From positions 1 through 64,000 of the forward strand of contig NZ_JACVBX010000012.1 of NCBI RefSeq assembly GCF_014852585.1: a stretch of 64,000 nt of DNA, in the 5' to 3' direction. How positions within the stretch are numbered: position 1 is the first letter of the stretch; each line of letters starts with the position of its first letter. The position numbers were made by a program, and so were the translations under genes. The stretch is from Pseudomonas sp. PDM18. GTDB taxonomy: Bacteria > Pseudomonadota > Gammaproteobacteria > Pseudomonadales > Pseudomonadaceae. The notes beneath the pieces are model-generated. The model saw nothing but the letters and a program-made list of their open reading frames with translations. It had not been told where the DNA came from and made no database searches. Below, piece by piece: positions 56,835 through 64,000 of this stretch.

Positions 56835-57290
56835 TCAGGCGAACACGCGGAGGATGGTTTCCGCCACGCAGGCAGGCTTGCTCGCGCCTTCCACCTCAAC
56901 GGTCATTTCGTAGGTGATCTGCGCGCCATTGCCTTCCAGCGGCTCCCAGGCCAGCACCTTGAAGTGCCCGCGCAGGCGGCTGCCGACTGGCACCGGCTGG
57001 ACGAAGCGCACCTTGTTCAGCCCGTAGTTCAGGCCCATCTTGACGTTGCGGATCTCGAAGGCGTCGGTCATCAAGGGCGGCAGCAGGCTGAGGGTCAGGA
57101 AGCCATGGGCGATGGTGGTGCCGAACGGGCCCTTGGCCGCGCGTTCGGGATCGACATGGATCCACTGCGAGTCGCCGGTGGCCTCGGCGAAGGTGTCGAT
57201 TCGCTTTTGGTCGATGGTCAGCCAGTCGCTAGTGCCGACGACCTGGCCGACCAGACCCTGTAGTTCCGCGATGGTTTCGTAGCTTTTCAT
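56835..57290 (-). CDS. MaoC-family (R)-specific enoyl-CoA hydratase-like
   Basis: A 151-residue single hot-dog domain. The hydratase-2 motif is WIHVDPERAAKGPFGTTIAH followed by GFLTLSLLPPL, giving the catalytic Asp and His. It hydrates 2-enoyl-CoA esters, commonly branched or bulky ones in catabolic clusters. The ATG at 57290 is preferred over a GTG three codons earlier. It follows the paired acyl-CoA dehydrogenase genes by about 30 bases. Confidence 0.9.
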   Translation of the reverse strand: MKSYETIAELQGLVGQVVGTSDWLTIDQKRIDTFAEATGDSQWIHVDPERAAKGPFGTTIAHGFLTLSLLPPLMTDAFEIRNVKMGLNYGLNKVRFVQPVPVGSRLRGHFKVLAWEPLEGNGAQITYEMTVEVEGASKPACVAETILRVFA

Positions 57291-57321
57291 TGTTTTCACT
57301 CAAAGGGGATGAAAGCGAGTA

Positions 57322-58461
57322 TCAGGCGCCCAGCTCAGCCTGCAGCGCCGCGGCGCAGGCCGCCTCATGGCTGTCGGCGCTGCCCAGTTGCAGGTCGGCG
57401 ACGATGGCGCGCTTGTAGTAGTGGCCGATCAGGTATTCCTCGGTCATGCCGATGCCGCCGTGCAGTTGGATACCCTGCCCGCAGATGAACTTGGCGGCGC
57501 GGCTGATCAGCATCTTCGTTGCCGACAGAGTGCGGCTGCGCTCCTGCGGGGCGTCATTGGCCACCGAGGCGAGCGCCGCGTGCAGCATCGAGCGAGCCAC
57601 CTCCAGCTCCGCGGCCATGTCGGCCATGCGGTGCTGCAGGGACTGGAAGCTACCGATGGCGACACCGAACTGTTGGCGCACCTTCAGGTATTCGGCGGTG
57701 ACCTCGAGGGTCTTCTCCATCACCCCGATCAGCTCGGCGCACAGCGCCACGGTGGCGTGGGCCAGGCCTTCCTGCAGCGCCTCCAGGCCCTGGCCCGGCT
57801 CACCGAGCAGCGCCTCGCGGCCGATAGCCACGCCATCGAAGTGCAGTTCCTCGACCCAGCTGCCGTCATGCAGCGGCAACGCCTGGCGGTCCAGTCCGAG
57901 GAACTCGCCTTCGAGCAGCACCAGGCTCAGGCCAGGCACGTCGTCCAGCTGTACCGACACCAGCAGCGCATCGGCGCCGGGAGCGCCGAGCACCAGGCTC
58001 TTGCGACCGTGCAGTCGGTAACCCTCGCCGTGGCGTTCGCCCCGCAGCGCAACCGGCAGCGGCATGCCGCGCGAAGCCGGTTCGCTGTAGGCCAGCGCCA
58101 GGCGCAGCGAACCGTCGGCCAGTTGCGGCAGCAGACGCGCCTTCTGCGCCTCGCTGCCGCCGGCTACCAGCGTCTGTGCCGCCAGCACCGCGCAGCCCAG
58201 GTAGGGCTCCAGCACCAGGGCACGGCCCAGCTGCTGGGCGATGATCACGGTCTCCTGCAGCGAGCCGCCGAGGCCACCATAAGCCTCGGGCAGGGCCGCC
58301 ATGAGCCAGCCGTTGTCGGCGAACACTTGCCAGTTGTCGGCGCGGCCGTTGCGGCCGCCCTTGAGCAGCGCGTTGCGTGTCTCGAAGCCGTAAGCCTTGT
58401 CGACATAACGGCGCACGCTGTCCTGCAGCAGCTGTTGTTCCGAATTCAGATCGAAATCCAT
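57322..58461 (-). CDS. Acyl-CoA dehydrogenase, small subunit of a pair (PimD-like)
   Basis: A 379-residue acyl-CoA dehydrogenase-fold protein (MDFDLNSEQQLLQDSVRRYV...). It resembles the small subunits of heteromeric dehydrogenases. The C-terminal YEGTS motif with the usual catalytic Glu is missing (QLGSADSHEA instead), while QLHGGIGMTEEY carries another acidic pair. The ATG at 58461 has AGGA upstream; a TTG at 58479 would overlap the preceding gene. It probably works only with the 397-residue partner encoded 14 bases upstream. Confidence 0.85.
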   Translation of the reverse strand: MDFDLNSEQQLLQDSVRRYVDKAYGFETRNALLKGGRNGRADNWQVFADNGWLMAALPEAYGGLGGSLQETVIIAQQLGRALVLEPYLGCAVLAAQTLVAGGSEAQKARLLPQLADGSLRLALAYSEPASRGMPLPVALRGERHGEGYRLHGRKSLVLGAPGADALLVSVQLDDVPGLSLVLLEGEFLGLDRQALPLHDGSWVEELHFDGVAIGREALLGEPGQGLEALQEGLAHATVALCAELIGVMEKTLEVTAEYLKVRQQFGVAIGSFQSLQHRMADMAAELEVARSMLHAALASVANDAPQERSRTLSATKMLISRAAKFICGQGIQLHGGIGMTEEYLIGHYYKRAIVADLQLGSADSHEAACAAALQAELGA

Positions 58462-58475
58462 ACCCGTGTCCTGAC

Positions 58476-59669
58476 TCAAAGTTGGAACAGCATCTTGGCG
58501 ATGATGCCGCGCTGCACCTCGCTGGTGCCGCCGTAGATGGTCGAGGCGCGGCGCAGGAACATGTCGTTGGCAATGCCGCGGGCCAGCTCCTGTAACGGGT
58601 ACGCCTGCGCCGGCGCCGCCTCGTGGGGATGCGCGTAAGCCACGGCACCGTAGTCGCCCAGCGCCTCCAGCTGCACCTCGGTGATGCGTTGCTGCAGCTC
58701 GGTCGCTCGGATTTTCAGCATCGAGCCCAGCACGTGCGAAGCCGGGTCGTGCCGCTGCTCCATCTGCGCGACGCGCTGTACCAGCATGCCGATGGCCTGC
58801 AGCTCGGCATCCAGGCGCGCCAGCTTCAGGGCGAACTCCGTACGCTCGATCAGCCGCCCCTCGCCGGCCGGAATGGCGGTGGCGAACAGGCGCAGCTCAC
58901 GCATGTAGCGCTTGAGCTCGGGGAGGTCGGCGGTGGTCGCGTGCTCGTTGTTGAGCAGGAACTTGGTGATGTTCCAGCCCTGCCCTTCGGCGCCGATCAG
59001 GTTACCCACCGGCACCCGCACGTTGTCGAAGAAGGTCTCGTTCAGGTGATGGGCGTCGTCGATGCTGCGGATCGGCCGCACGGTCACGCCCGGGGTATTC
59101 ATGTCCACCAGCAGGAAGCTGATCCCGGCCTGCTTCTTCACCTCGAAATCGGTGCGCACCAGCAGGAAGATCCAGTCGGCATGATGGGCGTAGCTGGTCC
59201 AGATCTTCTGGCCGTTGATCACGTAGTGGTCGCCGTCGCGCTCGGCGCGGGTGCGCAGCGCGGCGAGGTCGGAGCCGGCGCCCGGCTCGGAGAAGCCCTG
59301 GCACCACAGGCGCTCGCCGTTGAAGATGGCCGGCAGGTGCTCGGCCTTCTGTTCCGGCGTGGCGAAGGCATTGAGCACCGGGCCGAGCATCTTGTGCACG
59401 AAGGCGTCCTGGGTTGGGGTTCCGGCCGCGCTGCACTCATCGTCGAATACCAGGATCTGCGGCACCGACCAGCCGGTGCCGCCGTGCTCCTTCGCCCAGT
59501 AGGGCGCACCCCAGCCGCGCGCCTGCAGCAGCTTCTGCCAGCGCATGATCTGCTCGCGGGGCGAGCGCGTGCAGCGCTGCAGCCCCTTGAGCTCGGCCGG
59601 CACCTGGGCCAGGAAGTCGCGGACCTCCTGGCGGAACGCCGCGAGTCCGGCGTCAGGTTGAAAGTCCAT
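58476..59669 (-). CDS. Acyl-CoA dehydrogenase, large subunit of a pair (PimC-like)
   Basis: A 397-residue acyl-CoA dehydrogenase. FAD-site motifs: WCQGFSEPGAGSDLAALRTR, INGQKIWTSYAHHADWIFLL and the C-terminal RRASTIYGGTSEVQRGIIAK. The latter has Gly where many enzymes have the catalytic Glu, a feature seen in large subunits of heterotetrameric enzymes such as PimC or steroid side-chain dehydrogenases. GAGGAAC precedes the ATG. It is transcribed just before its presumed partner. Confidence 0.88.
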   Translation of the reverse strand: MDFQPDAGLAAFRQEVRDFLAQVPAELKGLQRCTRSPREQIMRWQKLLQARGWGAPYWAKEHGGTGWSVPQILVFDDECSAAGTPTQDAFVHKMLGPVLNAFATPEQKAEHLPAIFNGERLWCQGFSEPGAGSDLAALRTRAERDGDHYVINGQKIWTSYAHHADWIFLLVRTDFEVKKQAGISFLLVDMNTPGVTVRPIRSIDDAHHLNETFFDNVRVPVGNLIGAEGQGWNITKFLLNNEHATTADLPELKRYMRELRLFATAIPAGEGRLIERTEFALKLARLDAELQAIGMLVQRVAQMEQRHDPASHVLGSMLKIRATELQQRITEVQLEALGDYGAVAYAHPHEAAPAQAYPLQELARGIANDMFLRRASTIYGGTSEVQRGIIAKMLFQL

Positions 59670-59681
59670 GGCCGTTCCTCG

Positions 59682-60869
59682 TCAGTCTTTGCGGTACATG
59701 GTGACTACACAGGCGCCACCGATACCGATGTTGTGCTGCAGCGCGATACGCGCGCCTTCGACCTGGCGCTGCTCGGCCTGGCCGCGCAGCTGCTGGACCA
59801 GTTCGGTGCACTGCGCGAGGCCCGTGGCGCCGATCGGGTGGCCCTTGGACAGCAGGCCGCCGGACGGGTTGACCACGTAGCGGCCGCCGTAGGTGTTGTC
59901 GCCGTCGTCGACGAACTTCTGTGCGCCGCCTTCCGGGCACAGGCCCAGGGATTCGTAGGTAAGCAGCTCGTTCTGCGCGAAGCAGTCGTGCAGTTCGACG
60001 ACGTTCACCGCTTCGGCGCCGATACCGGCCTGCTCGTAGACCTTCTGCGCCGCCGCGCGGGACATCGAGTAACCCGCCACGTCACGCATGTCGCCGGACT
60101 TGAAGGTCTCGGCGCCATCGGTGGTCAGCGCCTGGCCGGCGATCCACACGCGCGAATCCAGGCCATGCTTCTTGGCGTAGGCCTCGCTGCACAGCACCGC
60201 CGCCGCCGCGCCGCAGGTCGGCGGGCAAGCCATCAGGCGCGTCATGACTTCCGGCCAGACCACCTGATCGGCGAGCACGTCTTCGCTGCTCACGACCTTG
60301 CGGAACACTGCCTTGGGGTTGTTCGCGGCGTGGCGGCTGGCCTTGGCGCGAATCTTGGCGAAGGTTTCCAGGGGCGTGCCGAAGCGCTTCATGTGCTCCA
60401 CCCCGGCGCTGCCGAAGATGCGCAGCGCCGCGGGGATTTCCGAGGCGCCGGGGATGGCCGCGTCGCACTGGTCGAGGAATAGCTCCAGCGGGCTGGGACG
60501 GTCGGCGAAGGCGCTGGGAATGGCCCCCGGGACCATTTGCTCGAAGCCTACGGCCAGGACGATGTCGACCATGCCGCTGGCGATCGCCTGGTTGGCCAGG
60601 TACAGCGCGGTGGAGCCGCTGGCGCAGTTGTTGTTGACGTTGATCACCGGGATACCGGTCATGCCCACGTTGTAGAGCACACGCTGGCCGCAGGTGGAAT
60701 CACCGAAGACGAAGCTGGCATAGGCCTGCTGGACCGACTCGTAGCCAACGCCGGCATCTGCCAGGGCGATGCGTACGGCCTGCTCGCCCATGGCCACGTA
60801 GGTCTCGTTCTGGCCCGGTTTCACGAACGGGATCATGCCGACCCCGGCGACAACGACTTTCTGCGCCAT
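59682..60869 (-). CDS. SCP-x-like thiolase / lipid-transfer protein
   Basis: A 395-residue thiolase-fold protein of the non-specific lipid-transfer/SCP-x group. Nucleophile Cys in NVNNNCASGSTALYLANQAI, active-site motif GGLLSKGHPIGATGLAQ, and a C-terminal GIGGACVVTMYRKD. The group cleaves bulky or alpha-branched 3-ketoacyl-CoAs, or in some members runs retro-aldol cleavage (Ltp2). GAGGAG precedes the ATG. It lies upstream of the paired dehydrogenases in the minus-strand operon. Confidence 0.9.
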   Translation of the reverse strand: MAQKVVVAGVGMIPFVKPGQNETYVAMGEQAVRIALADAGVGYESVQQAYASFVFGDSTCGQRVLYNVGMTGIPVINVNNNCASGSTALYLANQAIASGMVDIVLAVGFEQMVPGAIPSAFADRPSPLELFLDQCDAAIPGASEIPAALRIFGSAGVEHMKRFGTPLETFAKIRAKASRHAANNPKAVFRKVVSSEDVLADQVVWPEVMTRLMACPPTCGAAAAVLCSEAYAKKHGLDSRVWIAGQALTTDGAETFKSGDMRDVAGYSMSRAAAQKVYEQAGIGAEAVNVVELHDCFAQNELLTYESLGLCPEGGAQKFVDDGDNTYGGRYVVNPSGGLLSKGHPIGATGLAQCTELVQQLRGQAEQRQVEGARIALQHNIGIGGACVVTMYRKD

Positions 60870-61142
60870 TTGCTTCTCCTCAGAATTGCCAAGCCCACCG
60901 GGAACGCGGCGCCGCTGCGCGGCCGACGCGGATGGGCGTCATGAGTCTCAAGGATAGGCAGACCGTTCGCCCCGTCGCCCCTCCCGAATGGGATGGGTCC
61001 GCGGCCGTCGGGAGCGGCCGATCCTCACGTTTATTCGTCGCGCGCGCCCCGTGGCACAACGCGGATGTTTCATCGGGCCTACGCCCAGTCTCTCACGTCG
61101 TCGTATCGGCATCGGCCAGTACGACGGCAGGTCGAGCGCCGC
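60870..61142. other. Short gap without recognisable genes
   Basis: A 273-base gap separates the enoyl-CoA hydratase gene from the thiolase gene. No gene, repeat or clear hairpin with a T-run is seen. It is long enough to hold a separate promoter for the thiolase-dehydrogenase-MaoC genes. Confidence 0.4.
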
Positions 61143-61943
61143 TCAAGGTGCGAGGCGCGCTGCGCCGCGGTAGGGCAAGCCTTCCTTGGCCAGGAAACGG
61201 CGTACCGCCTCGGCGTGGTAGTTGCTGTCACCGCACAGCGACTGCGCCAGCGCCTCGAACTGGTTCATGGCGTGGCGATCGGTTTCGAAGCTGCGGTTGA
61301 GCAGAGTCTTCACCAGGCCCAGGGCATGGGTCGGCGCCTCGTCGAACTGCTGGGCGTATTCCAGCACGCTGTCGCGCAACTGCTCGGGCGCCACCACCGT
61401 CTGCGCCAGGCCCAGGCCGATAGCTTCCTCGGCGCCCAGCGCGCGAGCAGAGAACACGATCTCCTTGGCCCGCGCCAGGCCGATCAGGCGCGGCAGCACG
61501 TAGAGCATCGACAGGTCCGGCACCAGGCCCAGGCCGAGGAAGGTCGGCAACAGGCGGGTGCGCGGGGTGACGAAGACGAAGTCCGCCGCCAGCGCCAGGG
61601 AGAAGCCCGCGCCCACGGCTACGCCGTCCACCGCCGCGATCACCGGCTTCTCCAGATCCTGCAGCTCGCCAAACCAGCGGTGGAAGCCCAGCACCAGCTC
61701 ACGCCCGGCGAACGCCGGCTCATCGCCCGGGTCCAGGCTGCCCAGGTCGAAGCCGGAACAGAAGCTGCCGCCGGCGCCAGTGAGCACCACCGAACGGACT
61801 TCGCGGTCCTCGCGGGCGGCCCGCAGCGCCGCCGGCATCGCCTCGCTGATGGCCTCGCACAGGGCGTTGCGTTTCTGCGGCCGGTTCAGCGTGATGATCG
61901 CCGTCCGCCCGACCTTCTCGAACACTACTGCGTCGTCTGTCAC
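61143..61943 (-). CDS. Enoyl-CoA hydratase/isomerase
   Basis: A 266-residue crotonase-fold enzyme. Oxyanion-hole motifs VVLTGAGGSFCSGFDLGSL and AVDGVAVGAGFSLALAADFV are visible; the second-site FLGLGLVPD lacks the usual Glu, so isomerase or another crotonase activity is also possible. It is in the minus-strand operon, about 55 bases after the acyl-CoA dehydrogenase gene. Confidence 0.88.
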   Translation of the reverse strand: MTDDAVVFEKVGRTAIITLNRPQKRNALCEAISEAMPAALRAAREDREVRSVVLTGAGGSFCSGFDLGSLDPGDEPAFAGRELVLGFHRWFGELQDLEKPVIAAVDGVAVGAGFSLALAADFVFVTPRTRLLPTFLGLGLVPDLSMLYVLPRLIGLARAKEIVFSARALGAEEAIGLGLAQTVVAPEQLRDSVLEYAQQFDEAPTHALGLVKTLLNRSFETDRHAMNQFEALAQSLCGDSNYHAEAVRRFLAKEGLPYRGAARLAP

Positions 61944-61999
61944 CTGCGTCTCTCCTCTTCGCCAGACGCCGCACGGAACGCGGGGCGCCGGCCGCTGGC

Positions 62000-63148
62000 T
62001 CAGCCCAGGTTGCGGGCGATGATCATCTTCTGGATGTGGCTGGTGCCTTCGTAGATCTTGGTCACCCGCACGTCGCGGCAGTAGCGCTCCACCGGGAAGT
62101 CGGCGAGATAACCGTAGCCGCCGTGAATCTGCAGGGCTTCGGAGCAGACTTTCTCGGCCATCTCGCTGGCGTACAGCTTGGCCATCGAGGCTTCCTTGGT
62201 GCAGGACACGCCGGCCGCGTGCAGACGCGCGGCATGCAGGGTGAACTGGTGCGCCACCTCCACCTGGGTGGCCATGTCGGCCAGGTCGAAGGCCACGCCC
62301 TGCAGCTGAATGATCGGCGCGCCGTAGGCTTCACGCTCCTTGGCGTACTTCACCGCGGCATCCAGTGCAGCTCGGGCGGCACCGACGGCCACCGCAGCGA
62401 TACCGATGCGACCTTCGGACAGGGTGCCCATCAAGCGCTTGTAGGCAGTGCCCTCCTCCCCCAGCAGGTTCTCCGCCGGAACCCGGCAGTTGTCCAACTG
62501 GATAGCCGCTACCTGGGCGGAACGCTGGCCCATCTTTTCCTCGACGCGCGCCACGTTGTAGCCAGGGCCGCGCGGATCGACGATGAACATGCTCGCGCCC
62601 TTGCGGCCTTCCGGGGTATCGGTGTGAGCGGCAATGGCGAAGGCGATTCCGGCTTCGTTGCCGTTGGAGATGAACTGCTTACTGCCGTTGAGCACGTAGC
62701 CATCGCCGTCACGGCGCGCGGTGGTGCGGAAGGCGCCGGTATCCGAGCCGGCCTGCGGCTCGGTCAGCAAGCCGGCGGCGATCAGCTCGCCCGAGGCCAT
62801 GCGCTGCAGGTACTTGTTCTTCTGCGCCTGGGTGCCGTAGCGGCACAGCATGTCGGCCAGGCCATTGTGTACGTGAAGGATGGTGGCGAAACCGGCATCT
62901 GCTGCGGCAAATTCCTCGATGGCCAGCACATACTCCGGGAAGGACATCGCCGAACCGCCGTACTCTTCCGGCAGGTGTATGCCAAGGAAGCCCAGCTCCG
63001 CTACCGCCGCCAGCTCATTGCGCGGCCATGCGCCCGTACGGTCACGCTCTGCGGCGGTCGCCGCCACCACGTCCTGAGCCACCTTGCGGGCGGTATCGCG
63101 GATCATGACTTCCTGTTCACTCAGGAACACTGCGGATGTATCGCTCAT
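62000..63148 (-). CDS. Acyl-CoA dehydrogenase (short/medium-chain type)
   Basis: A 382-residue acyl-CoA dehydrogenase of usual length. Motifs: LLTEPQAGSDTGAFRTTARR, GSKQFISNGNEAGIAFAIAA and the C-terminal RVTKIYEGTSHIQKMIIARN with the catalytic Glu position filled. Start at 63148 is chosen for length and because GAGGAAGAAA lies upstream; a 22-codon extension is unlikely. It is the first enzyme gene after the LuxR-type regulator. Confidence 0.93.
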   Translation of the reverse strand: MSDTSAVFLSEQEVMIRDTARKVAQDVVAATAAERDRTGAWPRNELAAVAELGFLGIHLPEEYGGSAMSFPEYVLAIEEFAAADAGFATILHVHNGLADMLCRYGTQAQKNKYLQRMASGELIAAGLLTEPQAGSDTGAFRTTARRDGDGYVLNGSKQFISNGNEAGIAFAIAAHTDTPEGRKGASMFIVDPRGPGYNVARVEEKMGQRSAQVAAIQLDNCRVPAENLLGEEGTAYKRLMGTLSEGRIGIAAVAVGAARAALDAAVKYAKEREAYGAPIIQLQGVAFDLADMATQVEVAHQFTLHAARLHAAGVSCTKEASMAKLYASEMAEKVCSEALQIHGGYGYLADFPVERYCRDVRVTKIYEGTSHIQKMIIARNLG

Positions 63149-63309
63149 TTTCTTCCTCACGAATGGGATCGGGTTGCCGATGCTTTGCCGTGCGACGCGG
63201 CCTTGGCGGCGCACTTCGCAATGTCCGCAGGATGCCGACGCGCTTCAGGGGGGCGCGCCTCCCCTCTTGGTAGGGGAGCACCCTGCCGGGCACCTCCGCT
63301 CCGACGTCC

Positions 63310-64000
63310 TCAACGGATCAGCCCATGCTGGCGCGCCAGGCTGATGGCGGCGTAGCGGCTGGAAACACCGAGCTTGGCGAGGATGTTCTTCACGTTCCAT
63401 TTCACCGTGCCGAAGGTGATGTTCAGGGTCAGCGCAATCCGCTTGTTGGACATTGCCTGGGCGATCAGGCCGAGGATTTCCACCTCGCGCGGGGTCAGGC
63501 TGGCGCGTTGCTCGCCGCCCGCCGCCCGCCGAGCCGGCACCGGCTCGGCGGCGCTCTCTGCAGGCGCCACATACGCCAGCAACACGTCGAGATAGCCATG
63601 CCCGGCCTCGTCCAGCCCCTCGTCCTCGCGCAGTGCCCTGAGCCGATCCAGCAGGCGAGGCCCCTCGTCGAGCAGCGTGCGTACCAGGCCGAGGCACGCA
63701 CCAAGCCGGAGGGCCTCGCGCAGGCGTTCGCGGTGTTGCTCGTCCTGCCCGAGGTCATCGTGGGCAACTGCGCAGAGCAGCAAGGCCTTCACCCGCGTGC
63801 GACCGCGACCGTAGCCTTCTGCGAAGCATCCGATCAGGGCCAGCGACTCCAGCGCCGCCGCCGGCTCGTGCCCAGCCAGGGCTACGCGGGCGCGGGCGAA
63901 GGCAACCATGGTGGCAATCTCGTCCTGGCAATCGCCACGGTATTGCGCCAGCAGTTCTTCGAGACGTCCCAGGCGCTCGCCGGCGCGGCGCGCATCGCCC
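63310..64000 (-). CDS. MalT-like (LAL) LuxR-family regulator, C-terminal part; gene runs off the window
   Basis: At least 229 residues are visible and the frame stays open to the window end. The C-terminal LuxR helix-turn-helix is SLTPREVEILGLIAQAMSNK, then IALTLNITFGTVKWNVKNIL. The preceding helical repeats (ALLLCAVAHDDLGQDEQHRE) look like the TPR-like part of large ATP-binding LuxR regulators. Such regulators often activate the neighbouring catabolic operon, and this one sits 160 bases upstream of the acyl-CoA dehydrogenase on the same strand. Confidence 0.85.
   Translation of the reverse strand, partial: GDARRAGERLGRLEELLAQYRGDCQDEIATMVAFARARVALAGHEPAAALESLALIGCFAEGYGRGRTRVKALLLCAVAHDDLGQDEQHRERLREALRLGACLGLVRTLLDEGPRLLDRLRALREDEGLDEAGHGYLDVLLAYVAPAESAAEPVPARRAAGGEQRASLTPREVEILGLIAQAMSNKRIALTLNITFGTVKWNVKNILAKLGVSSRYAAISLARQHGLIR

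Noticed and set aside
58623-60482. Long plus-strand open frame opposite the large dehydrogenase and thiolase genes
   Set aside because: Shadow of two clear enzymes with intact motifs on the other strand.

Overview
This window looks like a high-GC Pseudomonas chromosome, probably of the P. aeruginosa / P. nitroreducens / P. citronellolis kind. The pointers are the gene families present, the REP-type palindromes with cores like GTAGGAGCGAGC, the potABCD-like operon, and the etfBA and beta-oxidation gene sets. The species assignment is inference. No rRNA, tRNA, CRISPR array or cas gene was seen.

Left part (1-29058), mostly core genome. The window opens on the 3' end of an IS110-family transposase. 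A polyamine-type ABC transporter operon with an aldehyde dehydrogenase follows (5800-167, minus strand), with a LuxR-type regulator just upstream. Then come housekeeping and accessory single genes: an RhlE-like helicase, a NYN protein, DUF2076 and YciC-like proteins, a VOC protein, an SDR, an EEP-family protein, a solute-binding protein, HrpB, a lipoprotein, a DinB protein, a FieF-like cation exporter, a repeat-rich DUF6515 protein, an Lrp-type regulator, DUF2788, an RluE-like enzyme, an MBL-fold hydrolase, a SEC-C protein, DeoC, Amn, and an AidB-like dehydrogenase coupled to a TetR regulator with a large palindromic operator.

Middle part (29101-38016), horizontally acquired. An AT-rich Tn7-like transposition module, tnsA-tnsB-tnsC-tniQ, has overlapping genes and all visible catalytic residues intact. 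Its left end carries short direct repeats. Behind it lies a second, multiply frameshifted TniQ-family gene. After that comes a stretch of small unknown ORFs and broken genes (IclR and LysR remnants and an unidentified frameshifted gene). The right end of the transposon could not be placed.

Next (38017-44381) is a two-gene unit: an unusual REC-LuxR-PAS-degenerate histidine kinase protein, followed by a 1527-residue autotransporter.

Right part (44831-64000) is an acyl-CoA catabolic region. It holds etfBA, a truncated sulfatase remnant, and two convergent operons. The plus-strand operon (47333-54971) has an acyl-CoA dehydrogenase, a FadB/FadJ-like bifunctional enzyme, a thiolase, an SDR and an acyl-CoA synthetase. 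The minus-strand operon (63148-55072) has an acyl-CoA dehydrogenase, an enoyl-CoA hydratase, an SCP-x-like thiolase, a paired large/small acyl-CoA dehydrogenase, a MaoC-type hydratase and a DUF1329 envelope protein. A MalT-like LuxR regulator, cut by the window end, sits at its head. Together with the electron transfer flavoprotein these could activate and fully beta-oxidise a hydrophobic acid. The paired dehydrogenases plus MaoC plus SCP-x thiolase resemble steroid or branched side-chain degradation sets, but the substrate cannot be read from the sequence.
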